Assembly: GCA_027451445.1 (NCBI GenBank) | Contig: DAIDJG010000083.1 | Location: forward strand, 1-57,134 | Reading direction: 5' to 3' | Source of the DNA: Singulisphaera sp. | Lineage (GTDB): Bacteria > Planctomycetota > Planctomycetia > Isosphaerales > Isosphaeraceae | DNA: 57,134 bases | Shown here: positions 26,229-34,598 of the stretch, piece by piece | How the letters are laid out: each line of letters starts with the position of its first letter | How positions within the stretch are numbered: position 1 is the first letter of the stretch | Translations under genes and position numbers: made by a program | Notes under the pieces: model-generated | The model's database searches: none | What the model was told of the DNA's origin: nothing | The model's input: only the letters and a program-made list of their open reading frames with translations

Positions 26229-27542
26229 TCAGACCCGCACCGCGAACGCGTGCCAGTGATCCGGTCGCGGACTGTGCGCACGCTGGAAGGCTCGCTCCCG
26301 TTCGAGCCGCGTTTGCTCGTACAGGTCAAGATAGAGCTGCTCGTACTGCTCGGTGAACTCCTGGCCGCGCCGGCCCATGACGATGCGCGCAGTGGCAAAC
26401 ATTTGCTCGAGCGGGAATCCGGGTGCCACGCGTCCGTAGAGTACCGCCGTAAACGACGGCACATGCTTCGGAAGCAACGGACCCGCGGGGAGGACGTTGC
26501 ACATCACACCCACGGCCGTTCCCGTATTGAGCATGCTTCCCATACCCGTTCGCGTGTGATCGCCCACGAAGCAGCCGACCTTCGCCTGACCCGTCGCCAC
26601 GGGGTCGCCGCCAAGCGGAACGAAGACCTCGCCATAATCGTTTCGCAGGTCGCTGTTCGAGGTGATGGCGCCCAGATTGACCCACTCGCCGATATAGGCG
26701 TGACCGAGAAAGCCTTCGTGGTATTTGTTGGAGAAGCCGTGGACGACGCTCGCTTCCACTTCGCCGCCAATCCGGCACTGCGGACCGATTGTCACCCCTC
26801 CGCGCAGGTTGGCGCGGAAGAGCTGAGACTCACGTCCCACGAAGCTTGGACCTTCGATCCGGGTAAATGGCTGGACGAACACGCCCGCAGCGATCGTGAT
26901 GGGGCCATTCGTCGTATCGAACACTGTGTAGGGGTCAATCCTGGCGGATTCGTGGATGAACAGCCGATCGGCGGGTCCCACGATCGCCGCCGTCGCCAGG
27001 TGCCGGTTGCTGACGCCAACCTGACCGCTGACGCGAAAGTCGCGCTCAACGTGGTCGGCATTCCGCGCAACCAGGTCCCACGGCCGCGTGATCCACTCCC
27101 CACCCAATTCCTGGCCACCAAGCCGCGCAGCCACTTGCTCGAACCAAGAGTCGACACCGTGCGGCTCGAGCTTCACCGCCAGCTCGGGACCAACCAGAGC
27201 GCACGCGGGCTGGCCATCGCAAAGCCCCAGCCACTCGCCCGAATCCGAGGGCAGATCCACCCCGGTCGGCGGGATCCAGCGCCCGTTGGCCACGAGCACC
27301 GGACCGCGAGCCAGCCAGTCGGAGTTATTCACCGTTGTGTGCGGATCCTTCGCCCGCTGCAACGCCGCGAGGTACGGGCGGATTACGGCGCCCCGACGAA
27401 GCGGTCCAGGACCGACACCCGTCGCGCGCGCGATTTTGCTACCAAGAGTCGACGCACCCAGGACAAGCTCATAAACAGGTCGCGTAAGGGTCAAAGGCTC
27501 CAAACCGGCAACCAAGAGATCTTCGACAAGACAAAGGCGCAT
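26229..27542 (-). CDS. Putative sugar nucleotidyltransferase with left-handed beta-helix (GlmU-like)
   Basis: A 437-residue cytosolic protein. The N-terminal half (MRLCLVEDLLVAGLEPLTLT) matches the NTP_transf_4-like domain found in planctomycetes and Bacteroidetes, where the canonical GxGTRM loop is altered. The C-terminal half is hexapeptide-repeat beta-helix: IDPYTVFDTTNGPITIAAGV and VTIGPQCRIGGEVEASVVHG. ATG 27542 has GAGGAG 7 nt upstream. It may activate a sugar-1-phosphate for surface glycan, or have lost catalysis. It stands alone on its strand, 0.1 kb downstream of the phosphodiesterase gene. Confidence 0.8.
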   Translation of the reverse strand: MRLCLVEDLLVAGLEPLTLTRPVYELVLGASTLGSKIARATGVGPGPLRRGAVIRPYLAALQRAKDPHTTVNNSDWLARGPVLVANGRWIPPTGVDLPSDSGEWLGLCDGQPACALVGPELAVKLEPHGVDSWFEQVAARLGGQELGGEWITRPWDLVARNADHVERDFRVSGQVGVSNRHLATAAIVGPADRLFIHESARIDPYTVFDTTNGPITIAAGVFVQPFTRIEGPSFVGRESQLFRANLRGGVTIGPQCRIGGEVEASVVHGFSNKYHEGFLGHAYIGEWVNLGAITSNSDLRNDYGEVFVPLGGDPVATGQAKVGCFVGDHTRTGMGSMLNTGTAVGVMCNVLPAGPLLPKHVPSFTAVLYGRVAPGFPLEQMFATARIVMGRRGQEFTEQYEQLYLDLYEQTRLERERAFQRAHSPRPDHWHAFAVRV

Positions 27543-27685
27543 GGCTTTCTCCTCACCGAGTCCTTCGGCGAATAGCGTCCCCCTCGAAACCGCGTCCGGT
27601 GTGAGTCAGCCGTTCGCCGTCCCGAGTCAAGACGCTGACTCAAAGTTATGGAGCTCGAACCTCGGCGGCTACTCCGCCGAGACCG

Positions 27686-28171
27686 TTAGCTCCCGTGGAC
27701 TCTGAGAAATTGTAGGTCATCCGTCTCCAGGTCGAGCGTAGCCACGGTCCATTCGGCCGCGCGGTGGAGCGCTCCTGGGTTGATCCAGCGGGTTCCGTCC
27801 CGTCGCTCGTCGCAACGCTGGTGCGAATGCCCAAACAACAAGTAGTCGGGAGAAAGTCCCGCGAGGCGTCGAAATTCGCACGCGGAATCCCCATGGGTCA
27901 CCGCAATCCGACGCCCACCCAGGACGACCTCCCCCCCCCATTCAAGGCAAACTCCGCCAACGACGGTCATCGCGCCGCGTAGCTCGTTGAGGTCGAAGTC
28001 GTTGTTTCCGAAGACGTAATAACCGGGAACGGTGCATTCGTAGATAACATCCGGACAGGTGTAATCGCCACAATGGATGAGGGCTTGGACGCCCTGTTCG
28101 ATGAGTAGAGCGACGGCCTTTGAGGTCCGCGCGACCTGATCGTGGGTATCGGAAAGGATTCCAATTCGCAT
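27686..28171 (-). CDS. YfcE/MJ0936-type metallophosphoesterase
   Basis: A 161-residue calcineurin-like phosphodiesterase. Metal ligands are seen in DTHD (SDTHDQVAR), CGDYTC, GNNDFD, VTHGDSA and GHSHQRC, the complete set for this family. It has the usual length (about 160). ATG 28171 has GAGGGG 6 nt upstream. Such enzymes hydrolyse phosphodiesters such as cyclic nucleotides in the cytosol; a physiological substrate is not known. No cyclase is adjacent; the adenylate cyclase is 25 kb away. Confidence 0.9.
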   Translation of the reverse strand: MRIGILSDTHDQVARTSKAVALLIEQGVQALIHCGDYTCPDVIYECTVPGYYVFGNNDFDLNELRGAMTVVGGVCLEWGGEVVLGGRRIAVTHGDSACEFRRLAGLSPDYLLFGHSHQRCDERRDGTRWINPGALHRAAEWTVATLDLETDDLQFLRVHGS

Positions 28172-28925
28172 GGCGTCCCCTCAGAACGAACGTGGATTCC
28201 TCGGGCAGGTCCGGCAAATCCGGCGCCTCACACAGACACTTCGATCTGGCCTCGGTGCCATTGACGGAATAGACTGATGATTAGAGGATAACGAGGCTGA
28301 GTCCACACCATCTACGCAGCGCAAAGCCGCCAGTCTGTGATTCGGTTTCGGAACTCTCCGCGGGCACCCCGTGTTTGGGAACCCGCACGATCGGTCTCAG
28401 GAACGGTCGATCGCGGGAAGGGCGTTCGGTACAACCCGCTCTGGCGATTTCCATGGCTCTTCCCTGGATTGTCCCGCGCCACGCGGGGAGGTGTTACGTG
28501 TCCATCACGATCCGCCAGAAACGCTTGGTGCCTTCCAACACATCCACCGCCGTGACTCCCACGGCACACGCCACCCAGTCAGTTTCGCACGGTCTCGAAG
28601 CGCCCGAAGGTGGTCATCAAGAAGTCGCCGAATCTCGGCACACCCAACATGCCGAGGCCCCGGATCGGGGGGAGGGACGAGCCTACGGGCTCGAGTGTGC
28701 GTTCACACATGGCCGGAGTCGGAGCTGAGCAGTCGAGCCAGGACCCCGTCCCGGGACACCAGAGGCCCCATCACTCCGTTCTCCCGGCTTGATCCCAAGC
28801 CGTTGCGAATACTCCGCGCACTTTGGGTGGCGTTGCTTCCCCGCAGGCGTGGGATTTTGGTTGTGCGGTCGTTTGGAGATGCACCGCTCCGTTCGAGAGC
28901 AAAATGATCCCTAACATGCGAGAGC
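28172..28925. other. Gene-free stretch
   Basis: About 750 bases in which I see no convincing gene. Several overlapping frames of 60-180 codons are open on both strands but are Arg/Ser/Pro-rich and mutually exclusive, as expected in GC-rich DNA. No tRNA or repeat was recognised. The region may be decayed coding sequence, since the next gene is a pseudogene. Confidence 0.5.
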
Positions 28926-29700
28926 GTGGCCGTGACACGCGACGACGCTTGGTGGGACATTGTGCCGTTTCGACTTGCGCTGGAGTGGTTGGCGATGGCC
29001 GGCGCGAGCGCGGTGATCGGCCTGTTGGTCGCCCCCCTTCAATTCGCTGGCAGTCTTGATCTAAGGGCCGTGGCCCTCGGTTTGACACTCTTCGGGCTGT
29101 TCGGAACGATGGTGGCACCCTTCCGGACGAATGTTTGGGACGGGACCGCGTGCCTGGCGTTCCCCGGAATTTAGAGTCTGTCCCGGAAGTGGAGCGGAGC
29201 CGGAAAACGCGGACCGGCTCCGAGTCTTCGAGGTGCCTGTCCCCGTTTTCCAGCGGAGCGGGAAGCGAGAAATGGGGACAGGCACCGTCCGAAGACGTCC
29301 GGAGTCAGCCCCCATTTCTCGCTTCCCGCCCTATTGGGACAGACTCTTACCCCATCTACTTCCATGCCACGCACCCTGAGGGAGGATGGAAGCCGTTCAT
29401 CAACATGGTACTCGGTTTCGGTTGGATCTGGGTGGCTGTCCACGTTTTTCCGGCATACCAAAAGGTCGACGCCGAGCCGCGCTGCAGGCGAACCTCGTGC
29501 CCTCGCCGACCGCGACCAACTCGTGAGCATCTCCGCCCTCGTCAAGCTCGGTCCTCATTTTCGCGACGCGAACCGGGCGCTCGAAGCCCAACGCAAGCGC
29601 ATCCATCGGACGGCAGATCTCTCCGAGATCAATCGAAGCATCCCACTGAGCCGCCGCGCCCCCTTCACTCCGCAAGGACTCGCCTCGACCCGAGCATGAT
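28926..29700 (+). pseudogene. Membrane-protein pseudogene split by a MITE and a frameshift
   Basis: The 5' part (GTG 28926) encodes WWDIVPFRLALEWLAMAG and two further hydrophobic segments, stopping in FPGI at the mobile element. The 3' part, in another frame, reads YPIYFHATHPEGGWKPFIN and a hydrophobic segment. Removing 29172-29347 joins the two in frame (AFPGI-YPIYF), so one protein of unknown family was interrupted. Downstream the frame shifts again, with helical coding-like sequence (ALADRDQLVSISALVKLGPH) in a third frame around 29500-29680, so the C-terminus is also broken or belongs to another remnant. Probably non-functional. Confidence 0.7.
29174..29346. mobile_element. 173-bp MITE-like element with TTA target duplication
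   Basis: Perfect 11-bp terminal inverted repeats (GAGTCTGTCCC at 29174-29184; GGGACAGACTC at 29336-29346) are flanked by TTA on both sides (29171-29173 and 29347-29349). No transposase is inside. Internal arms pair too: 13 bp (29232-29244 with 29274-29286) and 20 bp (29258-29277 with 29310-29329). A TNA target is typical of some IS5-family groups, so a non-autonomous relative is plausible; this is inference. Confidence 0.75.
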
Positions 29701-29879
29701 TCCAGGGGCGCAGTTAAGGAACGAAGGCGATCAGCCGGGGCTTCCTGAAAACGATGGCGTTCATTAAGCCATTCATGGTGTTTCGCCTGTTGCTTTGGAG
29801 AACGGCTCCCATAGAGATCATGAGGTTTGAGTGCCCTGGCAGCCAGTCGCCACGGTCCAATTCCAGGTCGCCGCGAACC

Positions 29880-30572
29880 TTACGGGTTCGAGCATCGAAC
29901 GCGGTGTACCGTCCCGCAGACCTCCCCAAGCTCCGTGTCCTCCAAGGCGAGGCGTCTGACCTCAGACGATAATCCGAGCGAGGCTAATTCCGCACCGAAA
30001 CCTTCTGCAGCGACCCGATAGGGGCCCGCGATCAACGCCAGTCCTCCTGGCGCTAACAGTCGTCCGACGAGATTTGCGACCAGAGGAACCAGCCTGCGCT
30101 CGTACAGGACGTCAGCGCCGAGAATCACAGGATAGCGCTCCTCGGGCAAGTCTCGCCAATCGAGACACGCGGTCGAAAAGTGCGAACGATCGAAGCCGTT
30201 CTCCTGAGCGCTCTGCTGCACGAAGCGCAGGGGCGCCTCGTCATAGTCAGTAAACCGCACTTTCAGACCGGCGTGGAGTCCCACGATTCCCGCCAGCCCC
30301 AGTCCGCAACCGATCTCAAGGGCTTCCTGTCCCTCGATCCACGGCTCGCGCGCGACGGCCTCCGCGAGCAGAAACGCACCCGGCCAGAGGTAGGCCCAGT
30401 AGGGCATGTAATCGTCTTGGGCATTCCAGGCGAGCACCCCGGGGTCCTCCAGGAGCCGATCCGGCTCCGCAGGCCGGATCAAACGAACGGATCGCCCCAA
30501 GAAGCAGAATTCCGAGACCTTCACCGGTCCTGCGTATTCGGTGGCTCCGACACTCGGCTTTGGTGCCGACAT
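29880..30572 (-). CDS. Class I SAM-dependent methyltransferase (protein-Lys/METTL23-like)
   Basis: A 230-residue cytosolic methyltransferase. SAM motif I is ALEIGCGLGLAGIVGL near residue 88-100, with the acidic ribose contact in VRFTDYDE; the post-motif GADVLYERRLVP fits the NNMT/PNMT/METTL23-like (nicotinamide N-methylase-annotated) branch. ATG 30572 has GAGG 8 nt upstream. It is divergent from the iron-transport operon, and only 26 bp separate its start from the -35 of that promoter. Substrate unknown. Confidence 0.83.
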   Translation of the reverse strand: MSAPKPSVGATEYAGPVKVSEFCFLGRSVRLIRPAEPDRLLEDPGVLAWNAQDDYMPYWAYLWPGAFLLAEAVAREPWIEGQEALEIGCGLGLAGIVGLHAGLKVRFTDYDEAPLRFVQQSAQENGFDRSHFSTACLDWRDLPEERYPVILGADVLYERRLVPLVANLVGRLLAPGGLALIAGPYRVAAEGFGAELASLGLSSEVRRLALEDTELGEVCGTVHRVRCSNP

Positions 30573-30597
30573 TTCTCAACCTCAAGGGGTTTTGTGT

Positions 30598-30627
30598 TTG
30601 ACGTCGCGGTTTTCGTCCGCGTATAAT
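30598..30627 (+). promoter_or_regulatory. Sigma-70 promoter of the iron-uptake operon
   Basis: TTGACG (30598-30603) and a perfect TATAAT (30622-30627) are 18 nt apart, predicting a start near 30634 and a leader of about 80 nt before fetM. A Fur-like palindrome covers the predicted start point. Confidence 0.7.
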
Positions 30628-30633
30628 CCAGCG

Positions 30634-30654
30634 TATTGAGATTGAATCTCAATA
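30634..30654. promoter_or_regulatory. Fur-box-like operator
   Basis: A perfect 21-bp palindrome with arms TATTGAGATT and AATCTCAATA around one G. The inner TGAGATT-N-AATCTCA is the 7-1-7 layout of Fur boxes. It begins at the predicted +1 of the fetM promoter, so Fe-Fur binding would block transcription when iron is plentiful. Confidence 0.75.
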
Positions 30655-30714
30655 TGAATCTCCCGCCCCGAATCGTACCCACCTGCCCCGGCCCACGGAT
30701 TGGTGAGAACACTC

Positions 30715-32913
30715 ATGCGAAGAATGGTGCTCCCAACCTTTTTCATCGTTCTGACCGTAGCCTCGGAAATCTCGGCTGCCGAGGTGAGGGGACGCGTGGA
30801 GATGCCGGAGCTCTGCGCGCCCGAGGTCAGCCCTGCGGTGGTGTTCCTGGAGCCGAAGGATACGAAGTTGGCGCCTTCGTTGGGAAGCGCGTCTCGAGAC
30901 GTGGCGCTCGTGAACCAGCATGGCCTGCAATTCGTGCCGCGCGTCCAGGCGATGAGCGTGGGACAGACGCTACGGTTCACGAACGAGGACTCCGAAACGC
31001 ATAACGTCCATATTCTGTCGCCCGGCTTCGAGTTCAATCAATCCATGACGCCCGGTCAGCCGCGGGAATTCGTACCCGAGCGCTCCGGCGTGATCCGATT
31101 GGCGTGCGATATCCACAGCCACATGCGGGGTTACGTCGTCGTCAGTGGGTCACCCTGGTTCCAGGTCTGCTCGCGGAAGGGCGGGTTTCGTCTCGACGGC
31201 GTTCCCGAAGGCCAGTACACGTTGACGGTCTGGCACGAGATGGGAGACCGTTTGGAGCGCGAGGTCACCATTGGTGCTGAGGATGTTGACCTCGGCACGT
31301 TGAAGGTCACGGGACCCACGCCCTCGACGCGCGTTGCCGCAACGGCCCCGGCGCGTCCGTGGGCCGACGTGATCGACCGCATCAGCGTGCTCCTGGCGTC
31401 GAGCCTCGACGCGGCGACGCATCCCGGCGGCTTCAAAAAAGCTCGCAAACTGGCACAGGATGCCTACTGGGTCGAGTTTGAGACGTCCGACATGGAGACG
31501 GCCGTTCGACTGCATCTTGGGTTCGCCCGGGCAGGGGAGCTCGAAGGACGGTTCCGGTCGCTCATCCCGGCCCTGCGTGGTCTGGCGGAGGGTCAAAACG
31601 ATCCCACCGGGTTCACCGACCTGAGCCGACAGCTCCTCCTGGACCTGAACCAGGCGTCGGCAGAGCTCAATCGTAAAGGGGTCGTCGACCGTACGCAGCT
31701 TTATGCGACCGCGACGGTTCCCACGAGCCCCATACCCGTGTCGGGAGACCCCAAGGGTCAGCTTCAAACGCTTCTGGGCGCCTTGCAGCATGTCCGCGAG
31801 CTGGCCGACAAGTCCGAGCCCGAGGACGCTGCCGCCGCCATGACGGCCGCGTACTGGGAGCAGTTCGAGCCGCTCGAACGGCACATTCAGGCTTACGATC
31901 CGCAGTCCATTCGCCCTTTGGAGACGCGGTTCACGAACCTTCGCGGAGAGGTGGGCGCGGGCCTGAAAGGAGAACGGCTCGCGACGGCACTCACTGCGCT
32001 CTCGACCGAGGTGGAAGCCTCGCTCGCCAAGATCGAGGCTCGCCCGAGTGGGGCCTTTGCGCCGGCGTTTGCCGCCTCGCTCGTGACCATCCTGCGGGAA
32101 GGGGTCGAGGTGATCCTGATCTTGACCATGCTCCTGACTCTGGTTGCCAAGACCGGTCAGCCGGGGGCGCGTCGGGCGATTTGGTCGGGCGTGGCGATTG
32201 CGGTGGTTGCCAGTGTCGTCACGGCTGTGGGTCTGAACTCGATGGTCGCGTCCACCCAGGGCCGGGTGCGCGAGCTGGTCGAGGGCGGGGTCATGCTCGT
32301 GGCCGCCGGCGTGCTGTTCTATGTGAGTTACTGGTTGATCTCGCAGAGTGAGTCGAAACGCTGGATGAACTTCCTCAAACAGCGGACCGCCCAGAGTGCG
32401 GCGCTGGGTGGACTCGGGACTTTGGCGTTCACCGCGTTCCTCGCCGTCTACCGCGAAGGGGCGGAAACGGCCCTCATGTACCAGGCGATGATCGGCAGCC
32501 AGGCCCATTCGCAAGCCGCGTTGACGGGCCTGGTGGCAGGCCTTGGCGTGGGCTTGCTGCTCCTGGGGCTGATTGCCGTCGTCATCCGCGCCACGAGTGT
32601 CCGTCTGCCAATGCGAACATTCTTTGCCCTGACGGGGTGCCTGCTGTTCGCCATGTCGGTGATCTTCGCGGGCAACGGCGTGTTCGCACTCCAGGAATCG
32701 GGAATCCTGCGCGCGACGCCGGTTGCCTGGCTCGGCACAGGGATTCCGGCGCTAGGGCTGCATCCCAATTCGCAGTCACTGTCGGTCCAGGCCATGCTCG
32801 TTGCCGGGGCGCTGCTCGCGCTGGTGCTTAGCCTTACGGGTGGACGGTCGATGCCCTCTCTTCGGAGCCCGGACTCGAACGTGTCCACGCCGCCCGCGAC
32901 CGTCCAGGCCTGA
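30715..32913 (+). CDS. fetM: FetM-like iron permease: cupredoxin-FTR1 fusion
   Basis: A 732-residue inner-membrane iron transporter. ATG 30715 has GGTGAG 7 nt upstream and a signal peptide follows (MVLPTFFIVLTVASEISAAE). The periplasmic N-domain is cupredoxin-like, with candidate copper ligands His96 (SETHNVH), Cys131, His134/His136 and Met137 (ACDIHSHM). A helical linker region spans about 205-445. The C-terminal FTR1 domain has about seven helices and both REGxE iron motifs, LREGVEVIL (about 460-468) and YREGAETAL (about 577-585). FetM works with the P19 protein encoded next. The operon is probably iron-regulated by Fur. Gene symbol by similarity of organisation to FetMP. Confidence 0.88.
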   Translation: MRRMVLPTFFIVLTVASEISAAEVRGRVEMPELCAPEVSPAVVFLEPKDTKLAPSLGSASRDVALVNQHGLQFVPRVQAMSVGQTLRFTNEDSETHNVHILSPGFEFNQSMTPGQPREFVPERSGVIRLACDIHSHMRGYVVVSGSPWFQVCSRKGGFRLDGVPEGQYTLTVWHEMGDRLEREVTIGAEDVDLGTLKVTGPTPSTRVAATAPARPWADVIDRISVLLASSLDAATHPGGFKKARKLAQDAYWVEFETSDMETAVRLHLGFARAGELEGRFRSLIPALRGLAEGQNDPTGFTDLSRQLLLDLNQASAELNRKGVVDRTQLYATATVPTSPIPVSGDPKGQLQTLLGALQHVRELADKSEPEDAAAAMTAAYWEQFEPLERHIQAYDPQSIRPLETRFTNLRGEVGAGLKGERLATALTALSTEVEASLAKIEARPSGAFAPAFAASLVTILREGVEVILILTMLLTLVAKTGQPGARRAIWSGVAIAVVASVVTAVGLNSMVASTQGRVRELVEGGVMLVAAGVLFYVSYWLISQSESKRWMNFLKQRTAQSAALGGLGTLAFTAFLAVYREGAETALMYQAMIGSQAHSQAALTGLVAGLGVGLLLLGLIAVVIRATSVRLPMRTFFALTGCLLFAMSVIFAGNGVFALQESGILRATPVAWLGTGIPALGLHPNSQSLSVQAMLVAGALLALVLSLTGGRSMPSLRSPDSNVSTPPATVQA

Positions 32914-32947
32914 GGTCCGGTCGGTCTGCCAGTCGAAGGAGCTATCC

Positions 32948-33583
32948 GTGCAGAACCGCTGGGTTGGGCCGCTCGTCACGATCGTCATCGTTGCCGGTAT
33001 CGGCATGATCCTGTTTGTCAACCTGCAGAGTCCGCCCGGGGCGACCTCGAACAAGCCCGTGGCTCCGGCTGGGCAGGAACCGCCGAAGGTTCCCGCGCTG
33101 AAGCCCGCGGGTTTCCGCGAGCACCCGATCGGTGAAGAAGTCCTGAAAAATCACATGCGGATCGCGGCGGTGTGGCTGCCGCCGATTCAGATGGATGGAA
33201 CCGCGTCACTGGCTGACACGGACATCATCCACATCGAGGCCGACGTGAGAGCGACAGAGGGGAACCCGAACGGCTTCGCGAAGGATGAGTTTGTCCCCTA
33301 CATGAACGTCACTTACAAAATTACCCCCGTCGGTAGCGACAAGCCGATTGACCACGGCAATCTCATTCCCATGGTGGCGTCCGACGGGCTGCACTATGGC
33401 GCGAGTATCGTGATGCCGAAGGCTGGCGAGTACCGGCTCACCTACGCGTTCCAGCCGCCCCAAAGCGGGGGGCTCGGCCGCCACTCCGATCCGGTGACGG
33501 GCGTTGCGCCCTGGTGGGAACCGTTCGAAGCGACGTTTGATTGGGATTGTCCCGGCCCATCAGAGATCACAAAGAAAAATTGA
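32948..33583 (+). CDS. fetP: P19/Tp34-family periplasmic iron-binding protein
   Basis: A 211-residue protein starting at GTG 32948, with GAAGGAG 6 nt upstream. An N-terminal hydrophobic segment (PLVTIVIVAGIGMILFV) is a signal anchor. Metal-ligand candidates of the family are present: His and Glu in IIHIEADVRA, Met in VPYMNVTY, His in GLHYGASIVM and His in GRHSDPVTG. P19/Tp34 proteins bind copper and iron as dimers in the periplasm and hand iron to FTR1-type permeases. It follows fetM by 34 bp. Confidence 0.87.
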   Translation: MQNRWVGPLVTIVIVAGIGMILFVNLQSPPGATSNKPVAPAGQEPPKVPALKPAGFREHPIGEEVLKNHMRIAAVWLPPIQMDGTASLADTDIIHIEADVRATEGNPNGFAKDEFVPYMNVTYKITPVGSDKPIDHGNLIPMVASDGLHYGASIVMPKAGEYRLTYAFQPPQSGGLGRHSDPVTGVAPWWEPFEATFDWDCPGPSEITKKN

Positions 33584-33627
33584 ATGAGCGCGGATCGGAC
33601 AATTTGGTGAGCGGCCTGGGAATTTGA

Positions 33628-33655
33628 TTGACAAGGCCGCCACCCACGGTACCAT
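33628..33655 (+). promoter_or_regulatory. Predicted promoter upstream of the Tat-like genes
   Basis: TTGACA (33628-33633) and TACCAT (33650-33655) are 16 nt apart. GCGGCCT (33611-33617) and AGGCCGC (33634-33640) form a 7-bp inverted repeat flanking the -35, which could be an operator or part of the terminator of the iron operon. Confidence 0.4.
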
Positions 33656-33881
33656 TACCCTTGTAGAGAACCCGCCCCGCGTCGTCCCTGTCGAGACGCT
33701 CAGGCCTCGGTCGGTGCTGATCTGTCAGCGCCCCTCCGGATCCTTATCCCCACCGTGACTCTTCCCGCTTTCCCCAACATTCGCGAGTGCTCTCGCGTGC
33801 GCCTCGCGGTAAAATGCACTCTAGGCCCCAGGCCTCGCGGACGTGTTTACGCCTCCGTCGGGCGAGGGCAGGAGCGTTTCT

Positions 33882-34232
33882 GTGAGCGTCAGTGCCGTCG
33901 CGGAGTTGGGCTGGACGGGGCTTTGGGCCACTCTCGGACCGAGGGAACTGGTCGTCGTGGCCGTTGTCGCGTTGATTCTGTACGGCCGGGCGGGCATGCG
34001 GCATACACGGCACGCACGTACGGTCCTCTCATGGATGACCGTGCCTCCTCGGTTCTCCAAGCCCGTACGGCGCCCCGCACCACCACCCGAACCGAAACGC
34101 TTCTGGGCGGTTTCTCAATGGGGACGAGGCGAACGCCTCTTCTGGTCGCTGGTGCTGCTGGCGATGACCGCTGTGGCGGCATGGGTCGTGACGCGAACCC
34201 TGATCGCCAGCGCGTCGGGACCGGCACGCTGA
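33882..34232 (+). CDS. Divergent TatA-like protein with a second membrane helix
   Basis: A 116-residue protein from GTG 33882 (AGGAG 7 nt upstream). The segment LGPRELVVVAVVALILYGRA looks like a TatA transmembrane helix and hinge, but the usual basic amphipathic helix after it is replaced by Arg/Pro-rich sequence, and a second hydrophobic segment (FWSLVLLAMTAVAAWVV) ends the protein. It precedes two clear TatA genes, so it is probably a diverged paralogue. It may not function in transport. Confidence 0.6.
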   Translation: MSVSAVAELGWTGLWATLGPRELVVVAVVALILYGRAGMRHTRHARTVLSWMTVPPRFSKPVRRPAPPPEPKRFWAVSQWGRGERLFWSLVLLAMTAVAAWVVTRTLIASASGPAR

Positions 34233-34307
34233 CCCATTGTTTCCGACTTCGTCTAACCTGACCCCGAACGATTGCCTGTGCCTCTTGTTGAGCCGAGGAG
34301 ACCGACG

Positions 34308-34526
34308 ATGATGCCTTTCGCTTTCCTTCCCAACCTGGGTGCGACCGAACTGATGGTCGTCGCCTTCGTGTCCTTGCTGATCTTTGGCAACCGTCTTCCC
34401 AGTGTGATGCGTTCGCTGGGCAAGAGCGTGACCGAATTCAAGAAGGGTGTCGCCGGGATCGAGGAAGACATCGACACCGCCGTGACCGCTGACAGCAGCA
34501 AGAAGACCCCCACGCCCGAGGTCTGA
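34308..34526 (+). CDS. tatA: TatA-family twin-arginine translocase protein
   Basis: A 72-residue protein (ATG 34308, GAGGAG 7 nt upstream). One N-terminal helix (GATELMVVAFVSLLIFGNRL) with the hinge FGNRLP, then a short amphipathic helix (VMRSLGKSVTEFKKG) and an acidic tail. This is the TatA signature. It is the middle of three tandem Tat-like genes, and no tatC is within the window. Confidence 0.88.
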   Translation: MMPFAFLPNLGATELMVVAFVSLLIFGNRLPSVMRSLGKSVTEFKKGVAGIEEDIDTAVTADSSKKTPTPEV

Positions 34527-34598
34527 GGTTCGCGAACCGTCGACCGACCCGCATACCGTGATCTGCGAGAAGACACCTGCTCAGGAGCCACTCGAGTT

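Noticed and set aside
26211-27575. + strand frame of 454 codons opposite the nucleotidyltransferase
   Set aside because: Antisense shadow without start signal, overlapping a gene with a GAGGAG ribosome site and beta-helix repeats.
31150-32514. - strand frame of 454 codons opposite fetM
   Set aside because: Antisense of a gene with clear FTR1 and cupredoxin motifs; composition is Arg/His/Gly-rich.
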